Assembly (NCBI GenBank): GCA_035582835.1
Contig: JAYKAV010003266.1
Span: 4,654,672 to 4,718,671, forward strand
DNA from: Phoebastria nigripes
Lineage: Eukaryota; Chordata; Aves; Procellariiformes; Diomedeidae
DNA: 64,000 nucleotides
Direction: 5' to 3'
Part shown: in pieces, positions 1-13,300 of the stretch
Numbering within the stretch: the first letter of the stretch is position 1
How the letters are laid out: every line of letters starts with the position of its first letter
Position numbers and translations under genes: made by a program
Notes under the pieces: model-generated
What the model saw: the letters and a program-made list of their open reading frames with translations, nothing else
Database searches by the model: none
Told to the model about the DNA's origin: nothing

Positions 1-3000
1 AACGATACGTGTTACTTTTAACTGAAAAAAACATTCTTCCTTTTGAAACGTGCCTTTGAAAAGCCTCGGCATGAGCAAAGTCAAATTTGAAACCCAAAAA
101 CCATCTTACAGTAACCACTTCAAGACAAAGGTGCTGTACGTTTTCTACCGCACGCGATTTCTAAGCTGACATGAACCAATGCATCGAAATCCCTGTTCCA
201 CCATACCAAAACCTTATTTGAGAGAGACTTCCTAGAGCTCGATACATACGATTTCAGCTCCACTAAGTTTAATTACACTTGGCACTCTTCTGCAGAGGGA
301 CGTCCACCTGCCTCTTGAGTTTTATGCATCAGTTAAGATCATCAGAAAGGTACGGGGTCTGACAAATCCTGCTGGAAGAATCAAGCAGCAGTTGCTGGAA
401 ACATTGGTACCCCGGGGGCGTCTTCCTTTTTCTCCTGCTCCCATGCTGGGGTCAACAAACGCCAGTATACTCGCTACCCAGCATCAGCTTAAACCACCAG
501 CTAACATTTTCCTGCCACAGCAGTAATCCAAGCTGGTCTGTCAAACGCTTCCAGCGACAGAGATCCAGATTTTTGTAAGTCTTTTGAGGTTTAAAAGATA
601 ATCGCGCTAAGTGGTGGTGTCTAAGTGCTGAATGCACTTCCCTTCTCCCATTAAGATCTCAAATACGTTTAAAAATCCAGATGGCAGGATGCAACTCCGA
701 TATAGGAGGGTTTCTAATTTTGACAATAGTGAATCAATGCTGAAGAGTGGGAACTGCTCAGAGAACCTCGCTGCGCTGAGCAGCGGGTCTCCCACTTCCA
801 TTGCTCATCTTGCAACCCCGAGGTGACACTTAGGCGCATAGAGAAATCCAGTACTCGAGTGTTTCAAGGGCCAAGAATTTTCCCCCTCTTCCTCGCTGCA
901 AGCAGACTTGCTTCTTGACGTATCAAGAGTGAGGTGTCCTTGTATATACCATGAATACATGTATGAAAAGCAGCAAGGGAAAAAGTAATCTTATTAGCGA
1001 AATTACCCCTAAGAAGTTGCAAAGGACACTGAAAGTTTTTCATGAGACCCCAGGGTTGAGAGGTGTGCCAAAAGGTAATTAACAGTAGCCCCTCTGAGTT
1101 GGAGGCTGCGCATCGTCAACACGCCTGGCCTTTATCCCAAACCGGATTTCAGGGAACCAAGACAAGCATCTGAAACCTGCAACTTGAGGGTGACTTGACA
1201 AATTTGCTGCAAACTTGCAGGATGTCTAAATGAAGCATTGGTATTCCTCTGTTTTACCTACGAATACACCAGTGCCAAGTAAGATCAAAGCTATGTTGAA
1301 AGACGAACTAAGAACATTATTCTTCAACAAGAAGCTGAAACACATTGTAATGCTTGATTTAAGGGGTCAGGCTAGACTCTACATCGTTTGAGGTAAGAAT
1401 CCCACTATCTCCAACGCTAGCTCAATATAGCACCAGTTTTAGCAATGCTGGAAGTCTGAGTCTAATCCTACAGGGTTTTTTTAGCAGTTGGTCATGACAG
1501 CAGCCCTAAGCAGTTTCATCAAGCAGGCACTAGGTCTGTACTGCGAAACCCAGCACACACCGTCCTTAGAACAACTCTTTTGTCACTAATAAAGGTAGTT
1601 TGATTGTCGGTCCCAAACCAATTTAACATCATTTTGGATAAAATCGCTTAAACTGCTAGGGCACGCAGCTATACCAGTTACTAGAGAAGAACCTCAGATG
1701 CTGAGGAAGACGGGAATTCGTGTGGTGCAGGGAGAGATTCAGGTAGCACAGGACTAAGGCCTGTTTTGAAATCCGCATCCGTTGAATAAAGGTTATTTCT
1801 ACCCCAGGAGCTATTTCCAGTTAAGAAGGCATAATATCAGCCGCTCGATGTTACTGTGTTAACAGCATCAATTCATGCCACATTAAAACACTTTCTTGGC
1901 ACAATTTATTTTTCTGACCCAAACGAATAAGCCATTAGCAAGTCATTAACAATATTCTACCCTAAATTGTCAGTTTAACAGCCCTGTAAAAACATTTTTA
2001 GTTTAAAAACAAAAGTGTGCATGCTGTTGATATTAAAACTGCAGTTACTCTTTCAGGAGTACCAGCTGTTTTGTTGCAAAGCATTTTCAACATACTAATC
2101 TGTACAGTAAAGACAAAAACTCAATTGAAGGCAGTAGATGGCTGTGTTAGGTGCCACTCACGGCTCGGTAACAGCGGACTGTCCGAATTCCTTGTATGCT
2201 TCCAGATACGATATTCAAGCCCTTTTGAGTGTTTGGTTCAGGCCGATCAGTAGAGAGTAAGAAAGTATTGTACATTCGTCTCTAAGTTGAAGTGAACTGA
2301 ACTGGTGTAATTTAGGCTCAATTCCAGATGCTCGGTTTCAAGCTACTTCTTGAATAATGCCTCTCAGCTTTTTCTTATGCGTGGTTTTTCATGTTAGCGA
2401 TCACTGGCACTGCTTTTGGCCTTGCTACTCCACACTGATGAAAGCAAGGAGAACAAGTAAAGGAACAGAATAGGATCTTAAAATGAACAGCTTCTTGCCA
2501 AACCAGCAAGGATACCATTCCCCCTTGTCCCAGGCTCCATGGATATTTCTATCAGATTTTCATATTGTAAGCGCTTCTTGGGAAGAGAGAAAACTCTGGA
2601 ACAGTGAGTATTTATTAGAATATTTTTTTGTTAAATAAAGAGGAGGAAAAAAAAAAGAAAAAAAAAAAAAGAGTACTGCAGATTTAATTTCACATCTTGG
2701 CTATGCTCTGACAAAGGAGAAGTTACTGAATTCAGCAACTACTTCTTGTCCCAAGCCAGGGATTAATTAATGCCCCTCCCAAAACTTGTACCTGTCCCAG
2801 CCCACCCCCCAGCCCCAACCCTTCCCATTTTATTTCCCAACTAGACAACACTGTTGGCAAATCAAGACAGCATGAAAACTTACATCAATAAAAACAACAA
2901 CAACAAAAAAAAAAAAATAATGTGAAGTGTGCCAATGCATCAGGGGAACTATCCTATTAAACAGTGTACTTCTCCAACTAGCAATTCTGCTCGGGAGTCA

Positions 3001-4193
3001 GCTGTACCTTTCACGGAGGGAGAGTTTAAACATTTTGAGCATGCTCCATGGTGCAATTGTAAGTGCTGCAGAACCACAGGACAAGAGATTGAACACCTGA
3101 ATTTTTCCCCCAGGACTTCTTTTCAGGGACACACATGGTTATCCAACCGAGGGTTTGGGCAGTAACACTCAGTAAGTACAATCCGATGCTTTAGCACAAA
3201 TTACAAGTATCCAGTTCAGCACGGTATAAGGCATGTGGACAAGAAGAGACATCAGCAGAACGCAGCAGGATCAGCAGAACAGCATTGGTGATTGACGCTC
3301 CAGTTTGTCAAACTTTGACCCCACTTTGAATCCCTGATTCCTACCACAGACAATGAAATTCAGTTTCTATCGTAGCGTTTCTGAGGCTATTTATTTTTGG
3401 CCAAGTGTTAAAAGACCAACTCCTTTTTGTTTCATTTTGATGTAAATGCAGAAACATTGGCGGAAGCTGTAGGAGAAGCAACGGAGCAGCAAGGATGTCT
3501 GCAGGTGATCAAAACTCTGCCCTCAAGTGTCACTGCACTAAATCAGGAGATACTGAATGGGGAGTAAACTGGCCCAGCCACTAGCACTGTCACAGAATGT
3601 GTATTTTTTAAAAAACAGAACAAAAGGCAAACAGATTAATTATGAACCCTTCTTTTCAGAAGCAGACCAGGATTAAAAAAATTCCCGCAAAATTAAAATG
3701 TTAGATTCTCCATCTAAAAAAAAAGTTTATACATATGCGCTGAAAGTGACCACCACACAGGTCTGAACAGCACCTTACAGTACAGACTAAGACTTAAAGA
3801 GCTGATCTCACATTTGAAGTCTTTTAATAAAATTAAAAAAAAGAAAAAAAAAAAAGTGGCTATGGCTGGGATGACACAAACGGGACACCTCAGAACACAA
3901 GGCAGAGGCGAAACCGGCAGCCTCGCTCGCCAGGCCATGGAAGCGGTGTAACGGGAAAGGGGCACTTCATGCACAAAATGTATTTTACAAAATACATATC
4001 CAAAAAAGCAAAAAAAGCCAACAAAAAAAAAAATCCCACCTTGCACTAAATTGCAGCACTCTTAACACTTGCTCTGCCACAGGCTGCTGCCCATGCCTTG
4101 TTTGATAGAGGAGGCATGTGAAAAAGGGGAGGGGGGAGGGAAATCCGTGTTTCAGTCTATTTTTCAGAATTTCTCTCATAGGGAGGTCTTCAG
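1..4193 (-). other. NUDT3 3' UTR and downstream flank
   Basis: AT-rich sequence downstream of the NUDT3 stop on the minus strand. No supported coding exon was seen. Minus-strand AATAAA hexamers occur at 3395-3390 and 2834-2829, with more beyond; the first would give a 3' UTR of about 0.8 kb, but the true end cannot be chosen from sequence alone. A-rich runs lie at about 2646-2670 and 2890-2917. In human the neighbour on this side is SMIM29/HMGA1; no part of either was recognised. Confidence 0.6.
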
Positions 4194-4363
4194 TCATCTG
4201 ATGTCAGACATGGAGCTCTCAGAGTACGTCGTGGTCATGACAGGAGTGCCGTTGTTTGCCAAACAACCTTGCCTCAAGGTTTCAAAATACGAGGCCTGCA
4301 CTGGTTTATGATACTGCAGAACTTTTATGGCATCTTCTATCTTAAACCATTCCCTTTTCCTTC
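4194..4363 (-). CDS. NUDT3: NUDT3 terminal coding exon 5
   Basis: 170 bases, residues 114-169 and the TGA stop at 4196-4194. The peptide begins GRKREWFKIEDAIKVLQYHK and ends SESSMSDIR. The acceptor is CCGCAG|GAAGGA. The C-terminal tail is about three residues shorter than in human NUDT3, in the poorly conserved segment after ANNGTPV. Confidence 0.96.
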
Positions 4364-7300
4364 CTGCGGGCAGAAAGAAAAATCAGTAGATGCAACAAAA
4401 TGATGTTATCCTTTCTCTGCTTAAACTTTGCTGTTGATTAGCTTTCAATCATTATCACATGCACTAATGCTGCAAGAATAATTTCACTGTGTAGCAAAGC
4501 ATCAGTTCAAAAGACACCGGGAAATCTTCTCTCAGTATTCTCTGATCTCGAGGGCCACCTACTCCGAACACCACATCGAAGGCTCCTCTACCCCCATGGC
4601 AAGTATCTGTCTAGGGCTGTACACCCACTAAACAATCAAACCAGTCTTGCATTTCCCAATTTAAAAAAACCCCACATTTATTTTGCTATTTCTGCAATTT
4701 CTATTCAAGTCAGATACTCGTGTGAAGACAATCCACAAAGACAGACACCAATCACCACCCAATCTCCATCAATTTGGAAGCGAACCCGAGTTTTAGTGGG
4801 CAGCACTCATTTCTTACTCTTTCCATAAAACCGCTTCCGTACACAGCCTGAGGAAAGTCAGGTTTACAGTTGGACTTGATGATCTTAAAGGTCTTTTCCA
4901 ACTTAAATGATTCTATGATTCTATAAGTTACAGGTGCTACAGTGCTATTGACAAACCTCGTGTGGAACAACAGGTTCGTTTTCATTTGGGAATCCAATTT
5001 AAACGCAAAGATTTCAAAAGAGAATGGGTAATGATTAATCCACACTGCCCACATATATTTTCTTCTCGTCTTAGAAAGGACAGTTCTTCATGCTTTTTGC
5101 ATAGTATCTTGAAGTGCAAGAATTAAATACAAAATTGCTGTAGAGGCGGCTGTACAGCTGAATTAACTTCACTTGGGCCACAGAGGTTACAAAAGCATCA
5201 ATTTGACCACAATTTTTTTTCCCAAGCAACCAAAGGACACACCACTGCAACTTTTCTCGACTGCTCTCACAAGGATTCCAGCTCCCCGAGGGATGCTAAG
5301 CTGACGTGTTTTGTCTGCATCAAACCAGTTAACGCTGGCAAGCACAAAGAGCTTACCAATATTGACAGAGTCCTCCCAGTCTTCCAACACTTCTGTGACA
5401 ATAAGTACGTAAACATATGTCCTGTGTTTCCTGTCCCGATTCTAGAAGGCAAAGGGAACAGAATAACGACAAAGCTACTGAAGGAGAAAAGGCGGGTGGG
5501 CACATGGCGACTACAAGTTGCATGCTGCCTCACTATGATGCTGCNGTACCTTACGTGCCATTTCCCTCACGTTATAGCTCTTCCTTAGCTATTAAAAATT
5601 GTTGCGTTTTAAATGAGAGGTCTGAAAGTATTAATAGGGATTGCAGCCAAAAAGTCTAGTTCCTAATCTGCAAGGCACTATTTGGTGGATGGATATGCTT
5701 ATAAATCAGTTCCTCAGCTGGAAAAAAAACAAACACAGGGAAGATTTTCATCTATTTCACACAACTCTGAAATAGTTAGTGAAAAAACAACTGTAAAAAG
5801 AGCTGTGCCTGGTACCTGTTGACTATGCATCTCACTAGTACTCATCAGGTGTTACCACACTCCTAAGAGGAGCGCACACACTTCACCGCATTGCGGGGGC
5901 CAGTTTGGCAACGGGTGATGGCAGGTGCTAAAGAACAAAGGAGAGCCACCGCTCCCCAGCTGGTGGGTGGCATTTTCTGGCAGCAAGAAAGGTATGAAGG
6001 CACTGAGAATATTCCCCGTTACACTGGCTTATCACTCGATTTCAACTGAAGTGGAAATTGCAGATGATCAATATCACTGAAAGGATCAGCATGCATTTTT
6101 ATTTAAACGGGGAGTTTTAAGTTTTCCTTCAAACAAGTTATCTAGTTTACTTCACAACAAACTAGGAAGTGATTTTTACTCCAAGACAATTTTTTGCATC
6201 AAAATTTCACAGCCTCAATGTCTGAAACTTACCTCAAAAATTCCCACTAATCTTCCTAATGTCCCTTTCACTCCAGCCTATGAAAAGTTCAAAGAGAAAA
6301 AAACATGCTTTAACAACAGGTCAGTACATATTTCCATATTTGTTGTGCAGGAGCAGTTCCTTTAGAACAGGAAGCAAAAGCTGTAAAATTCTGTTAATCT
6401 GCAAACAACACGGTCACAAGAAAAATGACACAAATATATCACAAGCTCTAACCATGCATGCATTCCCAGGAATTTTTTCTTTTCTATATTCAAACCATTT
6501 TTGATTCAATCTGGAGGGAAAAAAAAAATTATTTGATGAGTTACTAATTGCGTACCAATACACCCCGAATGACCAGAAGCTCCTCTAAAGATTATTATAG
6601 TCTAAGCGTGGATAAAATTTGCTTTGGGATTTAGCAGTTTTACCTCTTTAAAATTATAGTTTAAGAAAATAACTTTAAAGTATGTATAAGACATCCACTT
6701 ACACCATCAAAGCAACATGACAGCTACCAGGTATTTCAGGGGTGTCCTGCATANATTTGAAGCAAGCTAATATAAACATAAAATACTTTCAATGTTGTAA
6801 TGTGGCCTCCACAACAGGAACAAGATTATTTTTGATATAACACAAAATGCAGATGCGCGTTGAAAAAAGACTTTTGAACCAAGCACAGACACAAATCAAG
6901 AGAAGATCTAAGCAACAGTTTTGTCTTCTGTTTGAGTACTACTGAGGATCTACCCACTTTATCTCATTTGCTGTCACTTTTTACACATCCACTCACCGCT
7001 GTGGCTCAGTCACTTCCTCAAAGGGCTCTTTCTTGCCTCTGCTCTCTGGGGCTTGCATCAGGCATGAATGCAAAATGCCATCCCACTCTCCTGCCCCCAG
7101 ACCCCCGCTTTTTTTCCCCCCAATAATTTACATTCCCTTCTTTTTACGACTGTAAATGGTTGGAACTCAAGTGCTACAGACCAGATGAGATTTTGCTCCA
7201 TGACTTAATTGGTCTGAAACAACACACACAATCTGGCATAGAACCCAGCCACATTTGGAAGGTAAGTTCGGCTGCCGTCTCTGGCAGCTGGAACACATCC

Positions 7301-10300
7301 TAAACAGTTCAGGAAAATAGTGCCTCNGCTCTTGCAGACAAGATATATAGATCTGATTATGTCAGGATTTTTTTTTTTTTTAATAAAAAGATGTTTGGGT
7401 GAGGGCAACTAAATATTTAATGATAAGACAAATTCTCTGTCCTGAGCAGCTGAGATACACTGTTTCCCGCCTGTTCAGCTACTAACCAGTTGCTGTACAG
7501 TCATATGCTTTTAGAAAGGAAGAACTTTAATTAATTAAAAGATTTTACTGGTTAAGTTCCCAGCCTACTAAATGAACACACACAGATACCAAACAATACA
7601 GCCAGAGCACACCCCACTATTGCTTCTAACAACAGCTGATGGTAGAACTGCCCCAAGAGAAAAGGATTTGTAGCTCCCCCTACTACAAGCATTCACAGAA
7701 ATCTATAATTCTTTCTGTAACATGCTCCCTGACCTCTACTTCTAGGAAGGAGCTTTTCAACTGAATCTTTTATGTTGTTTTTGGATGCAAAATTTATTGT
7801 CTCATCAGTATTTCTGACATTCTGCTCAGCCCATAGGTGGGCCACTGACTATTAACCACAGGGCTATTTCTGGAGTCAGACAGCAATTCCATGAAGGTCA
7901 ATGTACACGTGTACATGCACACCAGCGTGGCTAGGACAGATAACTGGTTTTGACCTTTGCGGATGAGTGATTTTACCTCATCTGCAAAACTGTTGCTGCT
8001 AACCTGGACTAATCTCTCTCAGGAGTGAACTGGAAGGCAAATACTTCAAATGAATTTCATTCAAAGAACTCCTTCAGCAGCCTCGAATGTTGGGCCTTTT
8101 TTTTTTTTTTTTTTTTTTAAGATAAGCAACCATATCAATCAGCCAGCAATAACACAGAGAGGAACACAAGGCTTCCACCTTCACAACATACTACATACAT
8201 ACGTAAATATATTAAAAGGTAAAGTGTAATCAAACGTTTCAGGTAAATAACTGTCTTAAGTCCATTTTCTTCACTTGTTCCTGGAGAAGGCTATTGAATT
8301 TCTGCTCTCCTTACTTACCTGCAGAGGCACTGAATCAAAAGCCAGGGATGATGCTGTGATGGTTTAGTGAACTCTCAAGCCTAACTAGAAACAAACTTAT
8401 CTCCAGGCAACTAGCCAGCCTGGAAACTAAGCACGACACAACCAGCCTCCCTAGCAGTTTATCCCCAGCTCTAAAACTGTGCTTGAAGCAACACAGGCAG
8501 GTGAGGAGCCCTTCCTTCTGTTCTGGTTGAACAGAGGCGTGACGGAAATAACGCTCTGCCTGCAAACTAAGATCATCCTTCTCCATTCTGCCTAGTCTTA
8601 TCCACCCAAAAAGGCACAAAAAGTGATGCCAAGACAAACACGCGCTGTAGGAAAATCATGTTGAATTATCATTAGACAACTCAAAAAAGTGCTAAGGTTT
8701 TCTTCATGTATGAATTTACTACACGTAGTAGGAAATGGTGACATAAATTAATGGTTTGATTCAAACAAATATTGGGCTGATTTTATGCACAGAGTCCTTA
8801 CCAAAGACTGCAAAGCACATCAACCATTACATCCTGGAGACCAATGGCATTCTCATCCTATTTTACTGGTACAGTGGATTTTAAAGACAACATATAGGAC
8901 ATCTAACACAGACCGATTGGATTGTTATACGCCTATTTTTGATATAGCATTTAATTCACACACAAATAGGAAAGTCATAGTCTCTGTACAATCCCATACT
9001 TCGTTTAATGGAACAAGCAAACGTGGAAGTGGAATTCACAGTCTCACACAAGTTTCTAACATAAAAATTGCCCAAGACATCCGAGAAAATAATCTATAGC
9101 TGTTATCACTAACAAAGCAAGCTAAATAACGGGCAACAACACTGCCAGGTTCCTCTTTGGGCAAGCTCCATACCTCTTGCTTTCCTATGGGCCAACCCCT
9201 CGGCACCTTCCTGACTCATCCTCACTGCAGGACAACGAGCATTTTCTTGGAAAGTTCAAAGCATAGTCACAGGCTCATCCAGGATTGAAGCTGGATCTAA
9301 ATCTTTAATTTGCACCAGATGACTCAGGAATTTTCTCCTCGGTAGTAAATGGATTGAGAATCCTCCACCCTCATGGGCCACAACAGTAAGTGTCTGGCAG
9401 AGACAGCACAATTTATTTGGGCACATGTTCCCCCACCAAGCATCAGAAGTGCTGCACACGGAGCCCGTGCTGCCATCCTCAAAATACGTGCGTGTCCTAG
9501 GAGGACGCTACTGAACCTATCAACAAGGGGTAGGAGAGCACCAGCACCAACTGTTCCATCTGCAGGTGTGAAAATAAAGCAAATCAATCAAACGACAGTA
9601 TGCCCCAGGAAGACGCACACTCAGCTATAAGAGAGGACAGACAGAGCTTGCAAAATGAGCTTCTTTTTCACTGCTCTACAGATCCAAATCAGTTTCCAAT
9701 GTCCGAGCTCGTCCTCACTGGAGGAAAAGATAGATCTGGCAAGAGCGCATCAATGTCACAGCAACAGCCAGCTGCCCCAAAACAGCACACGACTTCAAAC
9801 CGCTGCCGCACACCCAGAGGGGTGGGCTGGGCATTCAGGACAAGGAACAAAAATCTGGAGGAAATGAAGCTTTACTAGTTCTGTTGCTCATGGAACAACT
9901 TGTTTTAATAAAGAAAAATCACTGAAGACATCCAAGAACAGCAGGTTCAGGTTTCAAAGCTGAAAATAAGTTCGGGTCAGATGCAAAAAGCAGCCTGCAG
10001 CAACACCATCTGTTCCTAGGGACAGCTTTTATTTCCTTCCATCTGAGCTAAGGAAAATGTGGGTTGGAATTTCAGCTATTTTACTTTGCTCTATTAGGCT
10101 CAAAGCCTGCATCTACTACAGATTACTGCTGGGCCAGAAGACTGTGGTAAAATACCCAAATCTTTGCTCTAATACTTGCAGTACTGAAGGTAGTAAATCA
10201 CACCCATAAAGACTGCTAGCTTAGACAAGTTCTAAAGACACCAATTACAGACCTGCTAGGCAAATTTTCTTGCCATCTCTACTGTGTCTCAGAGAGGGTT

Positions 10301-13300
10301 ATACTTATTCATCTCATTCTTTACTGCACTGCAACCAATAGATGCTTTTACATTTGGGAAGTAGAAATGAAATACCATGACAGAGCGAAGAACTTTAAGA
10401 CGCTGCACTCATTTTTATGAGGTTTAAGTGCATAGGGTAACAGACAGTAATGAACTTGGTCCACTATTTGCACTGAATATTACTAAATCTAGGAAGAGTT
10501 CAATGCCGTTATCTCAGTCATTCATCCATGGTCCTTGCAATATTAAAAAAAATTCTTCCTATTTTAGCACTGGAAGATATCAATATTCATATTCTAAATC
10601 ACTAACAAAATACATGAAACAGAAAGGATTATTTATAAAGCATGTTTAATAGGGGAAAAGAAAAAAAAAAAAAAGTCTAGCAACCAGATCAAAGTACTAT
10701 CACGATGGACTATTTTTGATATTGGCATCAATTGCCTGTTTGATCACAGATCAAGCACAACTTATCTGGCTTTTGATTCCCATGAATAAAGCACGACTAA
10801 CACTCCCATAATTTTATAGAACTTGACATTTACTAAGTATTTAAAGGTCAGGATGTGAAAGATGCTGTAAGTGCAAAATGAAATGCCTTTGGGTTTAACA
10901 GATGAGCGTGGAGGCTTTTTTCAAAGTCACTCTGTAAGAAGTTTAATTTAAGGCATCTATTTCTAAAACATGTTCTTTACCAGTTGCTCACACCCATAAA
11001 AAACCCTTATTCCTAACACAAAATTAATTTCGGGGAGAGAATGCAATGGCAAAAAAAAAAAAAATCCAAGAATGAAGAAGCAAAAAATATACTACAGTGG
11101 CACTAATGACTAACCAGTGATTAGTGAAAAGGGCATAAAGGGCAGATCATTTTTCTAGAAGGTGAACCTTAGAACATACCTGGAGTTTACAGCTGTGTAA
11201 GACTGACGACATCATTTTTCAACAATCTGTCAGAAATAAGTGCTTTTATTCTGAAAAGGCTGCTCTCATTCAGAGCTAGCAAGCTTGTCTACCGCCACTT
11301 TGCCTAAAAACAATGCCCAAGAATTCAAGTCACTTCAAATTTTATGCAGACAACGGCAAGCATGACAAGTGTTGGTACCTGTCTACTTTAATACTTCTGC
11401 TGGTAGAGATTAATACAGATAAGGACTACCTCAAACTAGGACAAGGACTTCTAACTCAAACTGGGGCAGAGGGATCACAGGTTTCACTCAGAATCAATAT
11501 TTCATTTTCAGAACAGCCTTCTAAAATTTTGAAAATCGGAAAGAGGGAAAAGTCAGATTTCTTTATATGACAATTATTTCAGCAATCACATGGATAAGCT
11601 CAAACAGTTACGTGGTGAAATTAAAACTGTGAATGCAGAAGTTAAAAATCTTAGTTTAGGGAAGCATATTTTAAAAAGCAAATGCATACCATGCAAAAAA
11701 GAATGAATTGAGAAAAAACAGCCTATTGTTATCTTCAAAGACCACAAACAACTGAAAGGGTAATGAGTCCTTCCAGCTCTTCCAACTGTCTCTTATTAAA
11801 ACGGAAAAGGCATACCAAAGTCAGCGAAAGAAAGTCTACAAATTTCTTCCATAACTTTGACCAGCACGCAAACCTGTGACGGATGCACTCGACCCCTTAA
11901 CCAGACTGGACAAAACCCCCTTCTTTTAGAATAAAAATTACTTTGTGTTCATCGACACGGAGGAAAACTGATTTTCCCTTTCCCAACACAAGCAGCAGAC
12001 TCTACCTGCTCAGCTAACCTCGTTTCCTTGCGAGTGACAGACATGCCTGTACCAGGAGAGGAGCAAAGACATCAAACCTACTCAGAAATCAGCGTCAGCT
12101 ACAACCTACCTGAAAAAAGCCTAGATTCACAAGAAAGGATGAACAAGGATTACCAGCTAGCACGCACACCAGGTGCCCAGCAGTCTCCTAAAACACCTCC
12201 TNTGCCCCATCCATAGCACAAGCTGGGAAACTGGGTGCACAAGTCCTTCACAGCGTTACAGCTGTAATATAACATACACTCCCTGCATGCAAGCACATTC
12301 CCCAGCAACATTTTACAGTGAACAGCTCGCTGAGCTTAAGACAGTTGATGTACATTATAATTTTGTGTGCGGATCGTAAGCAGCGTACTGGAACACAAAC
12401 CTATTTGAGGAAGGCCTTGCACACCTAAAAGCTCGCCTGCGTTTTCCACCCGTGTCAGCTAGCCTAATCATTAGCTGCAGAAGCGCTGAAGTAATTTTAT
12501 ACACATGACAGGCTGCTCTTCTGCAGACGGCTTTCAGGAAAGCCTTTAACGTAACAGCATCTGATAGCTCCATTTCAGATTCCCACCCTGCATTCGCATC
12601 AAACGCGACTAGGTGTCGTGGAGGTTAGCCGTCGGGGTAATCCTGCCGCTTTTGGAGCTCTTGATGTTTACTGCTTGTCAAGCGGCATTCAAGCAGATAG
12701 GTGCTTCGCTGGGAATGACTCAACCCTGCCAGGCTGCCACAGTTTGAATTACATTCTCATTCGGCACCGGTCCACGTGAGCGAGGGAACACCAGCTGAGC
12801 GAGAGGGGATTATCTCAGCCAGCCCAAACCAGTTTCTTCGCTGCAGACTGAGCCCATGCCAAGGCTTCCTTTCAGCCACCGAGCTGTCATGGAAAGAGAG
12901 CAACTCTTCCAAGGCGCTGNGCTGCCCGAGGAAGGGAGGGTCGATACAGATTTATTTTAAGGATTTGAAAGGCGAAGCCATGCATCTCCTGAATGAACCC
13001 TTGACTTCTGTATCAAATAACTTAATTATTAATAACGATTGGGTTGTAAAGCAGGACTCTGCAGCTAAAAATATTTCTATTGTTCTGGTTAAACTCACTT
13101 TGGCTTGTAACGTGTTTGAAAGGTCGCCGAGCTACTAAAAAAGCAGGAGCTGTATTACAAGCTGGAAACAAAATTTGCAAGCAGCAATCCCCACTATTAG
13201 AGGGACCTAAAGACACTTAAAAAAAATAAACTTTGACTGTATAATCTCTCATATCTTTCTGATAAACTGCTAGACTATAAAAACATCCAAAGAGAAACAC

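Noticed and set aside
8335..8637. 100-codon minus-strand frame in NUDT3 intron 2
   Set aside because: No recognisable domain; the codon pattern and composition match surrounding intron sequence.
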